A DNA stretch of 64,000 bases from Bradyrhizobium amphicarpaeae (GCF_002266435.3 NZ_CP029426.2:4556001-4620000), one strand, 5' to 3'; positions 1 through 10,028 are shown, numbered from the stretch's first letter. Made by a program: numbers and translations. Notes: generated by a model not told the origin, from the sequence alone.

Positions 1-59
1 GGCTGGCAGTTCGGCCGCATCTGTTGCAAAAGGAGTCTCAGCGTTCGGGAGACTCATGC

Positions 60-620
60 GTGCTTGACGTCAGCAAAGCGACAGCAGTCGGGGCCAATAT
101 CCGCCAGGCACGGATCGCCAAGGGCCTGACGCTGGACCAGCTTGCGAAGCAGAGCGATCTCACGCGCGGCTACATTTCGCTGGTCGAGCGCAATCTCAAG
201 GTCCCCTCGCTCGCCGCGCTGCTGCGGATGGCCTCAGCCCTCGAGGTCAATGTCGCGAACTTCTTCGACCCCAACGCCGAGCCCGCACCGCGCTACACGC
301 TGTTCCGCCGCGAAGGCGGCAACGTGCCCTTGTTCCAGGACACCTTTGGCGTGGTCCCGCTGGTCACGGGCCGCACCCGCAAGATGATGGAGCCGTTCCT
401 GCTGAGCCCGCCGCACAAGGCGGCCACGCGTGCCTCGCATGCGGGCGAGGAACTGCTGTTCGTCATCAACGGCAAGATCGCGATCAAGCTCGACGGCGAG
501 GAACTCACCCTCGGCAAGGGCGACTGCCTGTATTTTTCAGGCGAGACCCCGCACGAGGTCAGGAGCCTCGGCCGGCAGAAGGCGGAAGTGCTGGTCGTCG
601 TGGCCCAGAGCCCGACCTGA
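60..620 (+). CDS. XRE-family regulator with C-terminal cupin domain
   Basis: DNA-binding protein of about 186 residues. An N-terminal XRE/Cro helix-turn-helix (roughly residues 10-68, with the SDLTRGYISLVER recognition region) is followed by a cupin sensor barrel that keeps the H-x-G-E-E signature (HAGEELLFVING). Regulators of this build (SutR/PuuR-like) usually control amino-acid, polyamine or sulfur metabolism by binding a small ligand. I chose GTG at 60 because GGGAGA lies 8 bases upstream; an in-frame TTG at 24 would precede any ribosome site. It converges on an exported protein and an amino-acid permease 20 bases away, a plausible but unproven target. Confidence 0.88.
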   Translation: MLDVSKATAVGANIRQARIAKGLTLDQLAKQSDLTRGYISLVERNLKVPSLAALLRMASALEVNVANFFDPNAEPAPRYTLFRREGGNVPLFQDTFGVVPLVTGRTRKMMEPFLLSPPHKAATRASHAGEELLFVINGKIAIKLDGEELTLGKGDCLYFSGETPHEVRSLGRQKAEVLVVVAQSPT

Positions 621-640
621 CGGTCGAGCCTCGGCGCCTC

Positions 641-1852
641 CTACCGGAACCAGAAAGACCGTCCGGATGATGGCGGGACGGATTCGGGCGGACGCAGCCG
701 TTTCGTACGCGGCTTCGGCGCCGGCTCGGCGGACGAAACCGTCTCCGGCGCCGGTGCGCTCTCGCTGCCCGGCACCCTCACCGACAGCAGCAAATTGGAT
801 TCATGCATCCGCCAGCGATAGCCGACGCCGAAATCGATCGGCTGGGCACGTGTGAACAACTCGGCGTAGCGCTCCTGGTAGCGGCCGGGGAATTCGCCGA
901 TCGGCCCGAGATAGCGGCCGAACGGGAAGAACCGCCATTGCCGGGCGCCGTAATTCGCAAGCGGAATGCCGGAATCGTCCTGGATGATGGTGGCGCTGTT
1001 GGCGAGCAGCCAATCGCGGGCAACGGCGAAGTCGCTCTTGTGCAGCAGATAGGATGCACTCTTGAGCAGGCTGTTGCCGGGCCCCAGCGTCTCGCAGAAT
1101 TTCAGGAATCCGGTGTTGCGCGCCCCGGCATTCGAAAGGTCGGTCGAGAAATAATACAGCGTGCGCGCTTCGCCATCACCGCCGGCGAATGTGATGCGAA
1201 CGCCGCGCACCGCGTTACGCCCCGGATTGTCGTCGCCGACATGCAAGCCGCCCTTGTCGTCGAGCGCGATCATCTCGACGTTACGGATGGTCTTGCCGGA
1301 GCGCGCGAGGAAAACATAGAGGATCGGCAAGGTGCCGTTGACCTGGTTGGCGCGCAGGTCGACCTTCATCTGCTTGGTGATGAAGAAGGAAAAGCTCAGA
1401 ATCGAGCCGAGCGAGTGCTCGACATTGTAGAGCGCGGCGCCGACCGAGCCGCGCGGCAACCGCGTCAAATCGGGCACGGCGCCGACCGGCTCAAGCGCGC
1501 CGAGCACGTAGGTGCTGGCCTTGGAATAGAAGGTGTTGGCGTAGAGGAAGTCCGGACCGCTGAACAGGTAGAACATGGTCGGCCGCGGTGCGGCCAGATT
1601 GACGTCGGACCAGGTGCGGATCTTCGAGAGCTGCCGCTGCTCGAGCTGGGCAAAGGCGCCGTCGAAGAACTTTGCGTGGCGCTGCCAGCCCGGCTCTTTC
1701 GTCAACGGCGTCAGCGGCGAGTCCGCCGAAGGCTGCATGCCCGCAAGGAAGCGCGCGGTGTCGTCGAAGGTGGCTTCGGCGGCGCGCGCGGACGAGACGG
1801 CCGCAGCCATCAAGGCGAGGACGACGGCCGCAATTCTCATGGAGCGAAACAT
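641..1852 (-). CDS. Exported protein of unknown function, coupled to the permease
   Basis: About 403 residues beginning MFRSMRIAAVV with a clear Sec signal peptide ending near ARAAEA, so periplasmic or outer-membrane associated. I recognise no domain; the centre is rich in aromatic residues (FYLFSGPDFLYANTFY) and the last 40 residues are Pro/Ser/Arg-rich. Its start lies 2 bases beyond the stop of the upstream permease gene, so the two are almost certainly cotranscribed and probably translationally coupled. An alternative start is the ATG at 1840, which leaves the signal peptide intact. The reading frame stays open far upstream on this strand, but that part overlaps the permease and is not coding. 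Confidence 0.8.
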   Translation of the reverse strand: MFRSMRIAAVVLALMAAAVSSARAAEATFDDTARFLAGMQPSADSPLTPLTKEPGWQRHAKFFDGAFAQLEQRQLSKIRTWSDVNLAAPRPTMFYLFSGPDFLYANTFYSKASTYVLGALEPVGAVPDLTRLPRGSVGAALYNVEHSLGSILSFSFFITKQMKVDLRANQVNGTLPILYVFLARSGKTIRNVEMIALDDKGGLHVGDDNPGRNAVRGVRITFAGGDGEARTLYYFSTDLSNAGARNTGFLKFCETLGPGNSLLKSASYLLHKSDFAVARDWLLANSATIIQDDSGIPLANYGARQWRFFPFGRYLGPIGEFPGRYQERYAELFTRAQPIDFGVGYRWRMHESNLLLSVRVPGSESAPAPETVSSAEPAPKPRTKRLRPPESVPPSSGRSFWFR

Positions 1853-1854
1853 GT

Positions 1855-3222
1855 CTATGCGCGATCGTTTGAATTGCCAGCGGCGACCGGCCGCCTGCGG
1901 AAAACAGCATAAATCAATAGGCCGAAGAGCATGACGAGCATCCCCGAGAGCGACTGCACGGGACGCTCGGTCAACAGGTAGTACATCATGAAGCCGGTCA
2001 CGAGCAGGAATAGCAGCGGCGTGAACGGGTATCCCCAGGCGCGATACGGTCTGGGCATGTCGGGATCGGTGATGCGCAGCTTGATGACGCCCGCGACCGT
2101 GAAAAACGAGCAGAACAGCAGCGCGAACTGGATGAAATCGAGCACCGCCTCGAAGCTGCGCGTGAACAGCAGCAGATTGGCGACCGCAAGCTGAAACAGG
2201 ATGGCATAGGCCGGCGCGCCGCTCGTCGACCGCTTCGAGAACACCCGCAAGGCGGGGATGTCCTCCCCCATCGTCATCATCACGCGCGGGCCGATCCACA
2301 TCATCGCAGAGATCGAGGAGATCAGGCCGACGCAGATCATCGCGCCGACGATGCGGCCCCCGAGACTGCCGAAGATGGCACTGCCGGCGACGCTGGCGAC
2401 ATCGAGCTGGCCGGCGAGCGCACCTGCAGGCGTGGAGTAGAGGAAAACCGCGTTCAGCGCGACATACAGCACGAGCACGATCAGCGTGCCCGAAAGCAGC
2501 GCGCGCGGCAGATTCCGCTGCGGCATGTTCATCTCGCCGATGATGTAGGTCGCGGCATTCCAGCCCGAGAACGAATACATCACGAAGACGAGCCCGATCG
2601 CGAACGGCGCGCTGACGATGTGGGCGAGATCGCCCGGCTGCGGCGTGAAGGCGATCGGCTGCGGCACGCCGATGACGAAGCCGGCGACCAGGAAGGCGAC
2701 GATCAGCACGACCTTGATGATGGTCGCGATCAGCTGGAAGGTCGAGGAGTGCCTGACGCCGGTCAGTTGCACAAGCGAGACCAGCCACACCACGGCGATC
2801 GCGAGCGGGATCGGCGGCAGATCGGGCACGACCGATTTGGCGTATTCGCCGAACGCCATCGCGGCGAGCGCCACCGGCGCCGCGAAGCCCACCGTCGCCG
2901 ACACCCAGCCGGCGAGAAAGCCGAAGGCCGGATGATAGGCGCGGCCGAGGAAATTGTACTCGCCGCTCGAGCGCGGAAACATCGCCCCGAGCTCGCTATA
3001 GGCGAACACCCCGCACAGCGCGACGATGCCGCCAATGCTCCACAGCAGCAGGATCGAGAAGCCGGATGGGATATCCTTGACCTGGAAGCCGAGGCTGGTG
3101 AAGACGCCGACCCCGATCATGTCGGCCACGACGATGGCGGTTGCGACCAGAACCGAGACCCCGGTCCCGCTTCCTGTCAACCGGCCGGTCCAGGGCGCCG
3201 CTCCCGCTTCTGATGCCGTCAT
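1855..3222 (-). CDS. APC-superfamily amino-acid permease
   Basis: About 455 residues with roughly twelve hydrophobic segments. The first transmembrane helix carries the unwound substrate-binding motif typical of APC transporters (IGVGVFTSLG), and helix 6 has the SFSGWNAATYIIGE segment. The family imports amino acids or exchanges them, driven by protons or antiport; the substrate cannot be told. ATG at 3222 is chosen because AAGGA lies 5 bases upstream; the frame could extend to 3300 but without a ribosome site. It is the first gene of a two-gene unit with the exported protein that starts 2 bases after its stop. Confidence 0.92.
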   Translation of the reverse strand: MTASEAGAAPWTGRLTGSGTGVSVLVATAIVVADMIGVGVFTSLGFQVKDIPSGFSILLLWSIGGIVALCGVFAYSELGAMFPRSSGEYNFLGRAYHPAFGFLAGWVSATVGFAAPVALAAMAFGEYAKSVVPDLPPIPLAIAVVWLVSLVQLTGVRHSSTFQLIATIIKVVLIVAFLVAGFVIGVPQPIAFTPQPGDLAHIVSAPFAIGLVFVMYSFSGWNAATYIIGEMNMPQRNLPRALLSGTLIVLVLYVALNAVFLYSTPAGALAGQLDVASVAGSAIFGSLGGRIVGAMICVGLISSISAMMWIGPRVMMTMGEDIPALRVFSKRSTSGAPAYAILFQLAVANLLLFTRSFEAVLDFIQFALLFCSFFTVAGVIKLRITDPDMPRPYRAWGYPFTPLLFLLVTGFMMYYLLTERPVQSLSGMLVMLFGLLIYAVFRRRPVAAGNSNDRA

Positions 3223-3300
3223 CGGGGTCCTTCGCCTCTGGCGTCTTGCCTCGCCGGCCATCGTGCAGCTTCGCCCAGTCAATTCAAGCAGGGTTAACAA

Positions 3301-3536
3301 GGGTTAAATGAGGCGGCGGAAACAGGTACTCAAGCACCACTTATTCCCGCTGCCAGGTGAAAAAGCTGCGTGCGCTCCGGAAAGTCCCACGCCCCTTCCC
3401 CACAATCAGGACACGATTGCATGGTCCTTTTGAGCGTTCCGGATGTGGGGAAGTTTCTCCGGACACTTAACGTCGCCTAAACGCCAGTCGGCTCATTTGA
3501 AGCTGCTGATGGACGTGACTTTGGGGTCATGGGTGG
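3301..3536. promoter_or_regulatory. Divergent intergenic region with a 9-bp inverted repeat
   Basis: This 236-base gap separates the permease (minus) from the lipoprotein (plus). It holds CTTCCCCAC at 3395-3403 and its inverse GTGGGGAAG at 3445-3453, plus three copies of TCCGGA (3376, 3438, 3458). The repeats could form a long-range hairpin or bind a regulator; I cannot assign one. Confidence 0.3.
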
Positions 3537-4871
3537 ATGGTCGGGGCCGTTCCGAAACTGAGCGCTGATAATCGTGCCGATCGGAGGCCGTCCGGTCGAC
3601 GCTGTCGTGCGCTCCGGATCGGCCTGATCTCAGCCTTGGTGCCGCTGTCGCTGACACTGGTTCAATGCGGCAAGGCGCCGAACCCGGCGGCGCTCGCGGC
3701 GAACTCGCAGGCCAATGTCCAAGGGGGCAATCAGGTCGTTGCGAAGACCCACGCCCAAGTCGCGAGCGGCGACACGTTCGAGGATCGCTTTCCCGCTCCG
3801 CAATTCAGGGAGCGCTTCCCCTCGGCGAACGAGAGTTTCCTGCAACGGCAGATGTCGGACTTCTCGCCGAAGCGCGCAGTGCAGCAACCGTCGCCGGAGC
3901 AGGCCCCCTACAAGGTCGCTTCGCTCGAGCCGCAGCTCCCCTACAAGCGCTCGCCGCGCGACGACTTGACCACCCTCGTCAGCATGAAGTCGTCGGCCTT
4001 TCCCTATTTCGGCACCAACCCCGCCTCCGACGCGCCCTTCCTCAATATCGCCAAGGGCGACCGCCGCGGTCATCGCAGCTATTCCGGTCGCGTGTTCTGG
4101 CAGGACGAGACCTACAATGACAGCCGCGTGCTGATGCACGTGCCCGAACATTTCGACGTCCGCAAACCGGGCGTGATCGTGGTGTTCTTCCACGGCAATG
4201 GCGCGACGCTCGAACGCGACGTGCGTGATCGCCAGCTGGTGCCGAAGCAGATCACCGATTCCGGCGCCAATGCCGTGCTGCTTGCCCCGCAATTGGCGGT
4301 CGATGCGGCCGATTCCAGCGCCGGCAAGTTCTGGCAACCGGGCGGCTTCAAGCGCTTCATGGCGGAATCGGCCGACCACCTCGCCCGCGCCACCGGCGAT
4401 CCGAACAGCGCGCGCGCCTTCGCCAACATGCCGATCGTGATCGTCGGCTATAGCGGCGGCTTCCTGCCGACGGCCTGGAGCCTCGAAGTCGGCGGCATCA
4501 GCGACCGCGTCCGCGGTGTCGTGCTGCTCGACGCCGTCTATGGCGAGATGGACAAGTTCGCGTCCTGGATCGAGAGCCACCGTTCCGGCTTCTTCGTCAG
4601 CGCCTACACCCGCGGCACGGCGCGGCGCGACCGCGAGCTGATGAGCACGCTGCGGCAGAAGGGCATCAGCGTCGCCGAGGACATGGACGGCCCCTTACGT
4701 CCCGGCAGCGTGGTGTTCGTCGAGACCGCCGACGGCATCACCCATCGCGACTATGTCACCCGTGCCTGGACGCGGGATCCGCTCAAGGACGTGTTGGTGA
4801 AGATGTCGGCAACGCCCGCGCTGGCGCTGACGCGCGTCGCCTCGACCAACCCATCAGCATCGAGCCGCTAA
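3537..4871 (+). CDS. Alpha/beta-hydrolase-like lipoprotein
   Basis: About 444 residues. A basic N-terminus and a hydrophobic stretch end in a lipobox (LTLVQC, Cys about residue 44), suggesting lipidation and membrane anchoring. Residues about 45-130 are low-complexity Gln/Pro/Ser. The rest looks like an alpha/beta hydrolase: an oxyanion-type HGNG after a beta strand (VIVVFFHGNG), a nucleophile elbow GYSGG, and a late histidine in ITHRDYV. The substrate is unknown. It stands alone between divergent and convergent neighbours. The start has no strong ribosome site; upstream GTG codons are possible. Confidence 0.72.
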   Translation: MVGAVPKLSADNRADRRPSGRRCRALRIGLISALVPLSLTLVQCGKAPNPAALAANSQANVQGGNQVVAKTHAQVASGDTFEDRFPAPQFRERFPSANESFLQRQMSDFSPKRAVQQPSPEQAPYKVASLEPQLPYKRSPRDDLTTLVSMKSSAFPYFGTNPASDAPFLNIAKGDRRGHRSYSGRVFWQDETYNDSRVLMHVPEHFDVRKPGVIVVFFHGNGATLERDVRDRQLVPKQITDSGANAVLLAPQLAVDAADSSAGKFWQPGGFKRFMAESADHLARATGDPNSARAFANMPIVIVGYSGGFLPTAWSLEVGGISDRVRGVVLLDAVYGEMDKFASWIESHRSGFFVSAYTRGTARRDRELMSTLRQKGISVAEDMDGPLRPGSVVFVETADGITHRDYVTRAWTRDPLKDVLVKMSATPALALTRVASTNPSASSR

Positions 4872-5038
4872 GCGATATTGCGCCAGCCGGCATTTGACGG
4901 CACTGCCTGCAATTGTCTCAGGCGCTGATCAAAATGTGATGTTGATGGCCGGCATCCCCGGAAGCCACAGGATTGCTTCCGCCGGCAGAGCTCATAGTTT
5001 GCGGCCGAGTTGCGTTTGGAATTGTGCGGGGACATGCA

Positions 5039-5365
5039 GTGCGTCAGGGATTGTACAAGGTCGACTTCCACACCGTTCATGGAACGGGCTGCGGCGTCGT
5101 CTATGTGACGGACGGCAAGATGCGCGGAGGCAATTCCGCTTTCGCCTTCATCGGCACCTACACGGGCGAAGGCGACAGCATCAAGGTCAAGATCTCGACC
5201 CAGCGCTATAACGACGACCCCTCCTTCAAGGGCCTGTTCGGAGCCGACCGGATCACGCTGGCGCTCGCCGGCCGGGAGGACGGTGACACCGCGGAATTCG
5301 AAGGCAACGCACTGCAGGCGCCGGGCGTTGCCTTCCGGGCGGTGCTGAGCCGGATCAGCGACTGA
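5039..5365 (+). CDS. GrlR-like small protein
   Basis: About 108 residues starting QGLYKVDFHTVHGTGCGVV, with a conserved K-M-R-G-G-N-S segment and the short beta-barrel pattern of the GrlR family. GrlR was described as a partner and repressor of the type III secretion activator GrlA in enteropathogens, but alphaproteobacterial members are usually orphans without that partner, and none is visible here. GTG at 5039 is preferred because GGGG lies 7 bases upstream and family members start at this point; the frame also runs back to 4973. Confidence 0.68.
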   Translation: MRQGLYKVDFHTVHGTGCGVVYVTDGKMRGGNSAFAFIGTYTGEGDSIKVKISTQRYNDDPSFKGLFGADRITLALAGREDGDTAEFEGNALQAPGVAFRAVLSRISD

Positions 5366-5386
5366 GCCTCAGCTCGTTCACGATCG

Positions 5387-5434
5387 GCTCTTGCAAGTCT
5401 CAGCTCTTGTAAGTCTCAGCTCTTGTAAGTCTCA
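5387..5434. repeat. Three tandem 16-bp repeats
   Basis: Three head-to-tail copies of GCTCTTGTAAGTCTCA occupy 5387-5402 (one C for T difference), 5403-5418 and 5419-5434. The last copy contains the stop codon of the minus-strand gene that ends at 5432. They lie between two convergent genes. Confidence 0.9.
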
Positions 5435-5830
5435 GCTTTTGGGCAGCTTCGGAATGCTCTCGGCAAATCCATTGAAGCAGGCCAGCCGCTCGTCTTCTTC
5501 CTTGAAAAACCGGCAATCGGCGTAGCCCTTGGCCTTCGCCGGCTTAGGCTTCGGCGTCGGCGGGATGATGGCATCGTAGCAGTTGAGACGGTCCTTGGTG
5601 CCATCGTCGAGCTCGAGGCAGGCTTGCAGCCGGGCCGCGATCGATTGCGGCCTGCCCTTCGGCGCCGCGGCCGGCTTGGCCGCCGCCTCCTTGGTCCCCG
5701 CCTTCGCCCCCTTGGGCTTGACCTGCACCAAGGGCTTGTCCCCCACCATCGGTGGCTTGTCGGCTTGCGCGAACGCGGAGGCTGAATAGAGCACCGCGGC
5801 AACCGCCAGAATCATCCTCATTTCAGTCAA
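5432..5830 (-). CDS. Small exported protein, Lys/Pro/Ala-rich
   Basis: About 132 residues: signal peptide (MTEMRMILAVAAVLYSASAFAQA), then a Lys/Ala/Pro-rich linker, then a C-terminal part with four cysteines (C-L-E-L, NCYD, DCRFF, ACFNG) spaced so that two disulfides are possible. It is presumably periplasmic. I do not recognise the family. The stop codon lies in the third unit of a 16-bp tandem repeat, so repeat slippage could change the 3' end. ATG at 5821 is an alternative start. Confidence 0.7.
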   Translation of the reverse strand: MTEMRMILAVAAVLYSASAFAQADKPPMVGDKPLVQVKPKGAKAGTKEAAAKPAAAPKGRPQSIAARLQACLELDDGTKDRLNCYDAIIPPTPKPKPAKAKGYADCRFFKEEDERLACFNGFAESIPKLPKS

Positions 5831-5912
5831 CTCTCCCTGGTCCCCATGACCGGCCTTCTAACGCTCCCGCGCGCGGTTTGCCAAGCACCTTGCGTACACG
5901 AAAATGCGTGAT

Positions 5913-7082
5913 TCAGGCCGTCGCGGCCGCAGGCCGGGGCCGGGTCATGACCACCAGGATCAGCGCCAGCACGACGAAACCGACCGCGACGAAGCCGAGC
6001 GCATGCAGCAGTTCGTGGGCGAACAACAGCCCGCCGATGGCGGAGCCGACCGCCTGGCCGATATAAAGGACGGACGTATTGAGCGCGACGGTCGCCGATG
6101 CGAGCGGCGGCGCGGCCGCAACCAGCCTCACTTGCTGCATCGAATTGGTCGAGGCAAAGCCGAGGCCCCAGATCGCGACTCCGACTGTCATGAAAGCAAG
6201 CGTTCCGGCACCGAGCGCCCAGCCGGTGACGCCCGCGAGCAGCAGGCAGGTGAACAGCAACGAGGTCCGATACGGCCCTGAGGTGTCGACGATGCGGGTG
6301 GCGACGACGACGCCGAGGAAGCCACAGACGCCGAAAAGCGCGAACACCATGCCGATCGCATCGGGACCGGCGCCGGTGAGCTTGTTGAGCAGCGGACCCA
6401 TGAAGGTGAACACCACGAACTGCCCCGACATCTGCAGCATGGTGATCGCGAGCAACAGCAGGATCGTGCCGTTGCGGCCGACATCGCGCCAGGTCTTCAG
6501 GTCCACCGGCGCGCCCTTGAGGCCCGCCGGCAGCCGCAGCAGCAACGAGAGGAAGCTGACACAACCGAGCACGCCGATCGCACCATAGGCGGCGTGCCAG
6601 CCATAGCGGCTGGCGATGAAGGTGATCAGCGGCAGGCCGACGGCGGCAGCGAGCGACCAGCCGAGAAAGATGTAGGCGATGGTACTGCCCCGCCGCTCGA
6701 CCGGCACGATCAAGGCCGCGGTGCCGGCAGCCTGCGGCGTGTAGAGCGCGCCGACCGCGAGCATCACCAGACGGATGGCGACGAGGCTGGTGTAATCCGG
6801 CGCAACGGCCGAGGCGAGATTGCCGAAGGCGAGCACCGCAAGCGTGGTCGTGAGCAGCGTCCGCCGTTCGATGCGGCTGGTCAGCCAGGCCGTCAGCGGC
6901 GAGCCGATGCATAGCGTGATCGCGCCGAAGGTGATGAGGAGCCCAGCCGCATGAATGCTGACGTCGAGCCCTCTCGCCAACTCGGGCAGCATGCCCGCCG
7001 GCGCCAGCACCGAGCATCCGGTGACGAGATTGCCGAGCATCAAGGCGGTAGGCGAGAAACGGCCGGCGGGTGCATTTTCCAT
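5913..7082 (-). CDS. MFS transporter of the AraJ/sugar-efflux type
   Basis: About 389 residues with 12 predicted membrane helices. It begins [21 protein letters not shown]; this class of drug/sugar efflux proteins (YdhP/AraJ-like) has a helix-1 region followed by the ERRTLL cytoplasmic loop between helices 2 and 3. Probable role: proton-driven export of a small molecule. The start ATG at 7082 sits in an A/T-rich patch (TTTTCCATGCAAATGC on the plus strand). It is divergent from thrS, with 183 bases between the starts. Confidence 0.88.
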   Translation of the reverse strand: MENAPAGRFSPTALMLGNLVTGCSVLAPAGMLPELARGLDVSIHAAGLLITFGAITLCIGSPLTAWLTSRIERRTLLTTTLAVLAFGNLASAVAPDYTSLVAIRLVMLAVGALYTPQAAGTAALIVPVERRGSTIAYIFLGWSLAAAVGLPLITFIASRYGWHAAYGAIGVLGCVSFLSLLLRLPAGLKGAPVDLKTWRDVGRNGTILLLLAITMLQMSGQFVVFTFMGPLLNKLTGAGPDAIGMVFALFGVCGFLGVVVATRIVDTSGPYRTSLLFTCLLLAGVTGWALGAGTLAFMTVGVAIWGLGFASTNSMQQVRLVAAAPPLASATVALNTSVLYIGQAVGSAIGGLLFAHELLHALGFVAVGFVVLALILVVMTRPRPAAATA

Positions 7083-7182
7083 GCAAATGCATGTAGAACA
7101 GCCGCCCGGCCGATTAAAGGGCCGCTGCGAAATAGTTCGTGCGCACACCGCTTTATACGCCAATTTTCTTGGAATTGCCGGA

Positions 7183-7210
7183 TTGCGCAGGCCGAATCGC
7201 CTGATATATC
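7183..7210 (+). promoter_or_regulatory. Possible sigma-70 promoter of thrS
   Basis: TTGCGC at 7183-7188 and TATATC at 7205-7210 are separated by 16 bases and lie 55 bases before the thrS start. A short inverted repeat (CTGCG/CGCAG, 7231-7246) follows in the leader. This is pattern-based only. Confidence 0.3.
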
Positions 7211-7265
7211 GCTCGTTCCCGCTTACCTGCGCTCGTTCGCAGGAGTGAGCCTCAGGAGAAAAGCA

Positions 7266-9308
7266 ATGACCGAGCAGCCTAAATCCGAATCCGGCTTCCA
7301 ATATTCCCTCAGCAATCTGAAGCCCGTGACCCCCGCCGCCAAAGTCACCCTCACCTTCCCGGACGGCGCCCAGCGCCAGTTCGATTACGGCATCACCGGC
7401 CTCGACATCGCCAAGGGCATCTCGCCGTCGCTGGCCAAGCGCACGGTTGCGATGGCGCTCGACGGCGTGGTCGCCGATCTCAACGATGCGATCGAGGCCG
7501 ATGCCAGGATCGAGTTCGTCAATCGCGACGACCCGCGCGCGCTGGAATTGATCCGCCACGATTGCGCGCACGTGCTCGCCGAAGCCGTGCAGGCGCTGTG
7601 GCCTGGCACGCAAGTCACCATCGGTCCCGTGATCGAAAACGGCTTCTATTACGACTTCTTCCGCAACGAGCCGTTCACCCCGGACGACTTTGCCGCCATC
7701 GAGAAAAAGATGCGCGAGCTGATCGCGCGCGACAAGCCTTTCACGAAGGAAGTCTGGGACCGCGAGAAAACCAAACAGGTGTTCCGCGACAAGGGCGAGG
7801 CCTTCAAGGTCGAACTGGTCGACGCCATTCCCGGCACCGAGCCGATCAAGATCTACTATCAGGGCGACTGGTTCGACCTGTGCCGCGGCCCGCACATGAC
7901 CTCGACCGGCAAGGTCGGCAACGCCTTCAAGCTGATGAAGGTGGCCGGCGCCTATTGGCGCGGCGACAGCAACAATCCGATGCTGACCCGCATTTACGGC
8001 ACCGCCTTCGCCAAGCAGGAGGACCTCGACGCTTATCTCAAGCAGATCGAGGAAGCGGAAAAGCGCGACCATCGCAAGCTCGGGCGCGAGCTCGACCTCT
8101 TCCACTTCCAGGAGGAAGGCCCGGGCGTCGTGTTCTGGCACGCCAAGGGCTGGACCATCTTCCAGCAGTTGATCGCCTATATGCGCCGGCGCCTGACCGG
8201 CGATTACAGCGAGGTCAACGCGCCGCAGATCCTCGACAAGTCGCTGTGGGAGACCTCGGGACATTGGGGCTGGTACCGCGAGAACATGTTCGCGGCGCAA
8301 TCGGCCGGGGACGAGGCCGAGGACAAGCGCTGGTTCGCGCTGAAGCCGATGAACTGCCCGGGTCACGTCCAGATCTTCAAGCACGGCCTGAAGAGCTACC
8401 GCGACCTGCCGCTGCGCCTCGCCGAGTTCGGCGTGGTGCATCGCTACGAGCCGTCCGGCGCCATGCACGGCCTGATGCGCGTGCGCGGCTTCACCCAGGA
8501 CGATGCGCACATCTTCTGCACCGAGGATCAGCTCGCCGAGGAATGCCTCAAGATCAACGATCTGATCCTGTCGACCTACGCCGATTTCGGCTTCACAGGC
8601 GATCTCACCGTGAAGCTGTCGACGCGGCCTGAAAAGCGCGTCGGCACCGACGAGATGTGGGATCATGCCGAGCGCGTGATGGCCACCGTGCTCCGCGAGA
8701 TTCAGTCGCAGAGCAATCACATCAAGACCGAGATCAACCCGGGCGAAGGCGCCTTCTACGGGCCGAAGTTCGAATATGTGCTGCGCGACGCCATCGGCCG
8801 CGACTGGCAGTGCGGCACCACGCAGGTCGACTTCAACCTGCCGGAGCGGTTCGGCGCGTTCTACATCGACCATGACGGCGGCAAGAAACCGCCGGTGATG
8901 GTGCACCGCGCGATCTGCGGCTCGATGGAGCGCTATATCGGCATCCTGATCGAGCACTATGCCGGCAACTTCCCGCTCTGGCTCTCGCCGGTGCAGGCGG
9001 TGATCACCACCATCACCTCGGAAGGCGACGAATACGCCAAGGTGGTGATGGAGCAGGCGCGGCGCGCAGGCCTTCGGGTCGAGATCGATCTGCGCAACGA
9101 AAAGATCAACTACAAGGTCCGCGAGCATTCGCTGGCCAAGATTCCCGCGCTGCTCGTGGTCGGCAAGAAAGAGGCCGAAACGCATTCGGTCTCGGTCCGC
9201 CGGCTCGGCAGCGACGGCCAGAAGGTGATGACGACCGAGGAGGCGATCGCCGCGCTGGTCGACGAGGCCACGCCGCCCGACGTCAAGCGGGCGCGCGGCA
9301 TCGCCTGA
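7266..9308 (+). CDS. thrS: Threonyl-tRNA synthetase
   Basis: About 680 residues, full length for bacterial ThrRS. Order: TGS domain (about 25-95), editing domain with the H-x-x-x-H zinc-like motif ([10 protein letters not shown]), class II catalytic core with MNCPGH and motif 2 ([20 protein letters not shown]), and the C-terminal anticodon-binding domain ([38 protein letters not shown]). It charges tRNA-Thr in the cytoplasm. ATG at 7266 has CAGGAG 7 bases upstream. Confidence 0.99.
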   Translation: MTEQPKSESGFQYSLSNLKPVTPAAKVTLTFPDGAQRQFDYGITGLDIAKGISPSLAKRTVAMALDGVVADLNDAIEADARIEFVNRDDPRALELIRHDCAHVLAEAVQALWPGTQVTIGPVIENGFYYDFFRNEPFTPDDFAAIEKKMRELIARDKPFTKEVWDREKTKQVFRDKGEAFKVELVDAIPGTEPIKIYYQGDWFDLCRGPHMTSTGKVGNAFKLMKVAGAYWRGDSNNPMLTRIYGTAFAKQEDLDAYLKQIEEAEKRDHRKLGRELDLFHFQEEGPGVVFWHAKGWTIFQQLIAYMRRRLTGDYSEVNAPQILDKSLWETSGHWGWYRENMFAAQSAGDEAEDKRWFALKPMNCPGHVQIFKHGLKSYRDLPLRLAEFGVVHRYEPSGAMHGLMRVRGFTQDDAHIFCTEDQLAEECLKINDLILSTYADFGFTGDLTVKLSTRPEKRVGTDEMWDHAERVMATVLREIQSQSNHIKTEINPGEGAFYGPKFEYVLRDAIGRDWQCGTTQVDFNLPERFGAFYIDHDGGKKPPVMVHRAICGSMERYIGILIEHYAGNFPLWLSPVQAVITTITSEGDEYAKVVMEQARRAGLRVEIDLRNEKINYKVREHSLAKIPALLVVGKKEAETHSVSVRRLGSDGQKVMTTEEAIAALVDEATPPDVKRARGIA

Positions 9309-9401
9309 TTCCTGAAATCGATCTAAACTCGCTTCCGGTTGCGGGCGCGCGTGCTTATCTCGGCATGGCACGCCCGCCGACCAGTTGAAGAGGATATCGC
9401 A

Positions 9402-9965
9402 GTGCCCGACGCCATCGAACTCCTGAAGACCCGCCGCTCGGTCAAGCCGCGCGAGATGACCGGGCCCGGCCCTTCGGCGGCCGAGCTCGAGACCATCCTC
9501 ACCATCGGCGCGCGCGTGCCCGACCATGGCAAGCTCGCGCCCTGGCGCTTCATCATTTTCGAGGGCGATGCCCGCCAGCGCGCCGGCGAGGTGATCGCGA
9601 AGGTCTTCGCCCGGAAGAATCCCGGCGCGCCCGCGGCCGACGTCGAGACCGAGCGCAAGCGCTTTATGGACGCGCCGCTGGTGATCGGCATCGTCAGCTT
9701 CACCAGGCCGCATCCGAAGGTGCCGGCGTTCGAGCAGGAATTGTCGGCCGGCGCCAGCGCCATGAACATCGTCACGGCCGCGACCGCGCTCGGCTACGGC
9801 GCCTGCTGGCTGACCGGCTGGTTCTCGTTCGATCGCGACGTGCTCGACGGCCTCGGCCTCAAGCCGGATGAGAAACTCGCCGGCTTTATTCACGTGGGCA
9901 CGCCGACCAAAGCGAGCGAAGACCGTCCGCGACCGTTCCTTTCGGAAATCGTGACGCGTTTTTAA
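9402..9965 (+). CDS. Nitroreductase-family flavoprotein
   Basis: About 187 residues. It begins MPDAIELLKTRRSVKPREM, with the RRS phosphate-binding segment for FMN, then GARVPDHGKLAPWRF and the C-terminal GYGACWLTGW motif of YdjA-like minimal nitroreductases. It likely reduces nitro or quinone compounds with NAD(P)H; the substrate is unknown. GTG at 9402 is preferred (AGAGGA about 8 bases upstream). It follows thrS by 93 bases on the same strand. Confidence 0.93.
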   Translation: MPDAIELLKTRRSVKPREMTGPGPSAAELETILTIGARVPDHGKLAPWRFIIFEGDARQRAGEVIAKVFARKNPGAPAADVETERKRFMDAPLVIGIVSFTRPHPKVPAFEQELSAGASAMNIVTAATALGYGACWLTGWFSFDRDVLDGLGLKPDEKLAGFIHVGTPTKASEDRPRPFLSEIVTRF

Positions 9966-10028
9966 TCGAACGCTTGTTGACGCCTCGAGCGTCTTGCGGC
10001 TTTGATCCCGCCGAGGGAGGAAGCCCGG

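Noticed and set aside
641..2788. Upstream extension of the exported-protein frame into the permease gene
   Set aside because: Overlaps the permease in another frame and lacks domain character; the signal peptide at 1852 marks the real start.
5387..5434. CRISPR-like short array
   Set aside because: Units are 16 bases with no spacers and only three copies; a simple tandem repeat.
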